Shown here: piece by piece, positions 3,963 to 7,173 of the stretch
How positions within the stretch are numbered: the stretch's first letter is position 1
Layout: every line of letters starts with the position of its first letter
Source of the DNA: CAKZRD01 sp964549155
Lineage (GTDB): Archaea > Nanobdellota > Nanobdellia > Pacearchaeales > GW2011-AR1
Direction: 5' to 3'
Assembly (NCBI GenBank): GCA_964549155.1
Contig: CAZJUG010000028.1
Coordinates: 1-7,173, forward strand
Length of the DNA: 7,173 nucleotides
The notes under the pieces: model-generated
Told to the model about the DNA's origin: nothing
The model's input: only the letters and a program-made list of their open reading frames with translations
Database searches by the model: none
Program-made: the position numbers and the translations under genes

Positions 3963-6275
3963 TTAGCCCATATAACTCGTTTCTGGAAGAGCAGACCTAG
4001 CACTCCTCAAATATCTTTTTTCTATGTTCTTATATCTCTCTTGATCTGCCTTTGTCACAGAAGGAGCAACTTTATCCATTGCTTTTTTAAGATGAGATTC
4101 TGTAACTTCTTTAGCTTCTTTATCTTCTCTAAGAGCGAGCATTGCTGCTTCCCGAACTAATGACTCTATATCTGCTCCAGTATATCCCTCAGTTTCTTCC
4201 GCAAATTTTTTCACCAAAGCATCTTTATTTTTTATTGGAACATCTTTAGTGTGAATTCTTAATATTTCTATTCTTCCATCCCTATCTGGAACAGGTACAT
4301 AAACAATCCTATCAAATCTTCCCGGCCTCACCAAAGCAGAGTCTAGCATATCGGGACGATTTGTTGCTCCAACTACAATTACACTTTTTGAACTTTCTAT
4401 TCCATCCATCTCAGTCAGAAGAGTATTCAATAAACTTTCATTAGACTCTGAAATTGCTCCAGACCCAACACCCCTCCTAGCAGCAATACTCTCAATCTCA
4501 TCAAAGAAAATAATACAAGGAGAAACCTGCCTAGCTCTTTTAAACATCTTTCTCAATCTTTCAGTTTCCTTCCCCACAATTCCTTCTTTTTGTAACTCCG
4601 GACCTTTTATAGAAATAAAATTTGCCCCAGATTCCTTAGCAACAGCTTTCGCAAGCATAGTCTTCCCAGTTCCAGGAGGACCATAAAGCAAAACTCCTTT
4701 TGGAGACCTAATTCCCATTCTCTTAAAAGAATCTGGATATTTCAAAGGCCACTCAACAATTTCTCTTAAATCTTGCTTAACATTATCAATACCCCCTATA
4801 TCTTCCCATTTTATTGGGGGAATCTCTGCAAGTACCTCTCTCATCGCAGAAGGTCTAACGAACTTTAATGCCTCTTCAAAATCTTTCTTTGAAACAGTCA
4901 ACTTCTCAAGAATATTCTTAGGAATCCCTTCTTCTTTTATATTTATTTTAGGTAGAACATCTCTCAAGACAGCCATTGCAGCTTCTTTTGCAAGAGCATT
5001 TATATCTGCCCCTACAAAACCCGGGGTTTTTTCTGCAAGGGAATCTAAATCCACATTGGATGTAAGAGGCATTCCTCTTGTATGTATTTTAAGAATTTCC
5101 AACCTCCCTTGTTTGTTTGGAACATTAATCTCAATCTCCCTATCAAATCTCCCAGGTCTTCTCAAAGCAGAATCTATCGATTCTGGTCTATTTGTCGCAG
5201 CAATAACAATGACCTTCCCCCTGGATTTCAAACCATCCATCATAGTAAGCAATTGTGAAACAACTCTTCTCTCAACTTCTCCAGAATGAATATTATCTTC
5301 CCTTGATGGAGCAATCGCATCAATCTCATCAAAGAAAATTATAGACGGAGCATTTTTTTCAGCATCGTCAAAAATTTTCTTTACTTTTTTTTCAGATTCT
5401 CCATAAAACTTATCAAAAATTTCAGGACCACTGATGGAAATAAAATTAGCTTCTGTTTCTCCAGCAACGGCTTTCGCAAGCATAGTCTTCCCAGTTCCAG
5501 GAGGACCATAAAGCAAAACCCCCTTCGGAGGTTCAATTCCAAGTTTATCGAAAATTTCAGGATGCTTTAGAGGCAACTCAACCATCTCTCTTATTTTTTT
5601 CACTTCCTCAGTCAAACCGCCAATATCCTCATAAGTAATTTGAGGTATTCCCATTCCCTCCTCACTAATCTCAACTGCCTTTGGATTCAATGTAACTTCA
5701 GTATTCTCAGTTATTACACAAGGCTGACTAGGGCTAGTAGAAACAATAGCAAACCTCATCTGCCCAACCCCTGGAGCTCCAACACCTAATTGACTAAATA
5801 TATCTCCAAACAAATCTCCAAAACCTTCCATATCCTCTGAAAATAAATCTCGCTTCCTTCTTCCCCCACCAATAACCAAAATATCTCCCTTCATAACAGG
5901 CCTTCCTAAAAGATTTTGCTTTATTGCATCAGGATTCCCTTGAACCATTATTCCTTGTTGTGCAGGAGCAACCATAACTTTTTTTGCTTCCTTCAAATCT
6001 GCTTTATCAATTTCAACAAACTCTCCAATGCCTGTCTTTGCATTTTTCCTCGCAATTCCATCTATTCTAATTATGTTAGTCCCCTCATCTGCTGGATAAG
6101 CCCTATCTGCGATAACATAAGACTCTTTTCCACCTTTGATTAAAATTATATCTCCTCTTTGAATTTTTAATTTTTTCATGAGAGAAGAATCTATTCTTGC
6201 AATTCCTCTATATGCATCATCCTGTAAGGATTCAACAACCCTTAATTTTATTACTTTATCATTTCTTTCCTTCAT
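3963..6275 (-). CDS. cdc48: Cdc48/VCP-like AAA+ ATPase (N-D1-D2)
   Basis: A 770-residue ATPase of the Cdc48/p97/VAT family; such hexamers unfold proteins by threading them through a central pore, in archaea often for the 20S proteasome. The N domain (about 8-185) has a double-psi barrel part (VVESLQDDAYRGIARID) and a second subdomain with a Gly/Phe-rich loop (about 136-173). D1 (about 213-475) has Walker A GPPGTGKT (257-264), pore loop KFYGESE (289-295), Walker B IIFFDEID (312-319), sensor ATNR (360-363) and RPGRFDR (373-379). D2 (about 488-740) has Walker A 532-539, Walker B IIFFDEIE (588-595), ATNR (637-640) and RPGRFDR (650-656). Its pore loop, however, reads LQKEGIVGKET instead of the usual LLSKWVGESE. 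The C-terminus is SYMG, not an exact HbYX proteasome-docking tail. The ATG lies inside the end of the upstream paralogue (17-base overlap) behind AGGAGA, so the two are an operon. Confidence 0.95.
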   Translation of the reverse strand: MKERNDKVIKLRVVESLQDDAYRGIARIDSSLMKKLKIQRGDIILIKGGKESYVIADRAYPADEGTNIIRIDGIARKNAKTGIGEFVEIDKADLKEAKKVMVAPAQQGIMVQGNPDAIKQNLLGRPVMKGDILVIGGGRRKRDLFSEDMEGFGDLFGDIFSQLGVGAPGVGQMRFAIVSTSPSQPCVITENTEVTLNPKAVEISEEGMGIPQITYEDIGGLTEEVKKIREMVELPLKHPEIFDKLGIEPPKGVLLYGPPGTGKTMLAKAVAGETEANFISISGPEIFDKFYGESEKKVKKIFDDAEKNAPSIIFFDEIDAIAPSREDNIHSGEVERRVVSQLLTMMDGLKSRGKVIVIAATNRPESIDSALRRPGRFDREIEINVPNKQGRLEILKIHTRGMPLTSNVDLDSLAEKTPGFVGADINALAKEAAMAVLRDVLPKINIKEEGIPKNILEKLTVSKKDFEEALKFVRPSAMREVLAEIPPIKWEDIGGIDNVKQDLREIVEWPLKYPDSFKRMGIRSPKGVLLYGPPGTGKTMLAKAVAKESGANFISIKGPELQKEGIVGKETERLRKMFKRARQVSPCIIFFDEIESIAARRGVGSGAISESNESLLNTLLTEMDGIESSKSVIVVGATNRPDMLDSALVRPGRFDRIVYVPVPDRDGRIEILRIHTKDVPIKNKDALVKKFAEETEGYTGADIESLVREAAMLALREDKEAKEVTESHLKKAMDKVAPSVTKADQERYKNIEKRYLRSARSALPETSYMG

Positions 6276-7173
6276 TAGATTTCTCCTTCTTTTCTCCTTT
6301 TAATTCTTTGCCACTACTCTTTGATACACTTAGAAGAGCAGAATCAAAATCTTCCTTACTTATATCAAACTTTTTTTGTTCCGAATCTTTATATTGTCTC
6401 TTGATTGCATTTATTCCCGCATTTCTACAAATCGCCTCTATCTCTGCACCAGTCCAATTTTCAGTCTTCTCTATATATTCTTGAAGTTTTATTTCCTTAG
6501 ACAAAGGCATATTCTTAGTGTGAACTTCAAAAATCTTCTTTCGAGTCTCCTTATCCGGAATAGGCAACTCAACTATTGAATCTATCCTCCCAGGTCTTAT
6601 CAATGCAGGATCAATTAGATCTGGACGATTTGTTGCAGCAATAACCATCACATTTTCCAAATCTTCAACACCATCAAGTTCAGTCAATAATTGGTTCACG
6701 ACTTTTTCACTTACATCGCTTCCACAGCTTGCTCCCCTTGCTTTTGATATTGAATCAAATTCATCAAAGAATATAATACATGGAGAAACTTGTTTAGCCT
6801 TCTTAAATAAATCTCGAACATGTTTTTCACTTTCTCCAACCCACTTAGAAATTAATTCTGGACCCTTTACTGAAATAAAATTAGCTTGGGATTCTGTTGC
6901 AACAGCCTTAGCTAAAAGAGTTTTACCAGTTCCAGGAAGACCTGTTAATAAAACTCCTTTGCTAGGTTTAACTCCAGCCTTATGATACAAATCTGGCCTT
7001 AACAAAGGCAATTCAACCAAATCTTTTAATTTTTCTTTTGCTTCTTCTAAACCTCCGACATCATCCCATTTTACATTTGGCTTGTGAATCAAAACTTCTC
7101 TCATAGCTGAAGGCTCAACCATCCTCATTGCATAAACAAAATCTTCTCTTTTTACAACAAGATTATCTAACAA
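6259..7173 (-). CDS. Second Cdc48-family AAA+ ATPase, 5' part cut off by the window (D2 half)
   Basis: The frame is open at the window edge and no start codon is visible; 304 residues are present. The first residues (VEPSAMREVL, about 19-28) are the conserved end of D1 and the D1-D2 linker, also present in the downstream paralogue (RPSAMREVL), so this is the C-terminal half of another two-ring Cdc48 protein. The D2 ring has Walker A GLPGTGKT (78-85 of the visible part), intact pore loop SKWVGESE (109-116), Walker B IIFFDEFD (133-140), sensor ATNR (180-183) and RPGRIDS (193-199). The arginine of the usual FDR is Ser here. It lacks the C-terminal RY-rich helix of its neighbour and ends in about 20 lysine-rich residues (KGEKKEKSNEGKK). 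It overlaps the complete cdc48 by 17 bases. The role is presumably protein unfolding, alone or with its neighbour; mixed hexamers are speculation. Confidence 0.93.
   Translation of the reverse strand: MLDNLVVKREDFVYAMRMVEPSAMREVLIHKPNVKWDDVGGLEEAKEKLKDLVELPLLRPDLYHKAGVKPSKGVLLTGLPGTGKTLLAKAVATESQANFISVKGPELISKWVGESEKHVRDLFKKAKQVSPCIIFFDEFDSISKARGASCGSDVSEKVVNQLLTELDGVEDLENVMVIAATNRPDLIDPALIRPGRIDSIVELPIPDKETRKKIFEVHTKNMPLSKEIKLQEYIEKTENWTGAEIEAICRNAGINAIKRQYKDSEQKKFDISKEDFDSALLSVSKSSGKELKGEKKEKSNEGKK
6282..6287 (-). promoter_or_regulatory. Shine-Dalgarno-like site of the complete cdc48
   Basis: On the minus strand AGGAGA ends six bases before the ATG at 6275, a workable distance for ribosome binding inside an operon. 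It lies within the lysine/glutamate-rich 3' coding end of the upstream paralogue. A second AGGAGA at 6293-6298 comes from the same purine-rich codons, so part of the match is a by-product of coding. Confidence 0.5.

Noticed and set aside
3963..3980. C-terminal HbYX proteasome-docking motif in the complete Cdc48.
   Set aside because: HbYX needs Tyr as the second-last residue; here the tail is SYMG with Tyr third from the end. Docking is possible but not supported by an exact motif.
6259..6275. A frameshift breaking one long ATPase into two genes.
   Set aside because: The downstream gene begins with a complete Cdc48 N domain and its own ATG and Shine-Dalgarno-like site, and the upstream gene ends after a full D2 ring, so these are two genes.
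5056..6579. Plus-strand open frames of 67-95 codons opposite the two ATPase genes.
   Set aside because: All lie opposite conserved AAA+ coding, and their hydrophobic Ser/Leu/Phe-rich composition is what the complement of Lys/Glu-rich codons gives.
7171..7173. Treating the codon at the right edge as a start, giving a complete 304-residue single-ring AAA protein.
   Set aside because: The codon is TTG at the window edge, and the following residues are the D1 end and D1-D2 linker of Cdc48, so the gene continues outside the window.

Overview
The window looks like part of a small archaeal genome, most likely an AT-rich DPANN-type lineage (Pacearchaeota/Woesearchaeota-like). That placement is an inference. 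It rests on archaeal-type proteins (Cdc48 with an N-D1-D2 layout, type II methionine aminopeptidase), A+T-rich and lysine-rich genes, very short intergenic gaps, start/stop overlaps, and TATA boxes about 25 bases before start codons. No 16S or other lineage marker is present. No tRNA, rRNA, CRISPR array, insertion sequence or prophage module was seen.

Layout from left to right. (1) Bases 1-176, minus strand: a 48-residue ribbon-helix-helix antitoxin-like gene, overlapping by ATGA the start of another gene that leaves the window. (2) Bases 286-1748, plus strand: a two-gene operon of an RsmF/NOP2-type RNA m5C methyltransferase followed by a separate small PUA-like RNA-binding protein, which together resemble one bacterial RsmF split in two. 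(3) Bases 1745-2392, minus strand: an unrecognised coiled-coil protein, convergent with the operon. (4) Bases 2442-3329, plus strand: type II methionine aminopeptidase, divergent from the coiled-coil gene across a 49-base gap with one TATA box centred between them. (5) Bases 3337-3768, minus strand: an unrecognised 143-residue protein with four cysteines. (6) Bases 3963-7173, minus strand: two tandem, overlapping Cdc48-family AAA+ ATPase genes. The upstream one is cut by the window edge, leaving its D2 half; the downstream one is complete.

The recognisable genes serve RNA modification, N-terminal protein processing and protein unfolding. The four promoters I can place have a TATA-like box centred 24.5-25.5 bases from the start codon, which implies leaderless mRNAs, while genes inside operons use overlaps and purine-rich Shine-Dalgarno-like sites. 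The same spacing moves the methyltransferase start from a TTG at 274 to the ATG at 286.

I do not see an unambiguous new multi-gene system. The strongest leads are the tandem Cdc48 paralogues with different active-site and tail features (notably an altered D2 pore loop in the complete one), the shared divergent TATA box, and the two orphan genes flanking the aminopeptidase.
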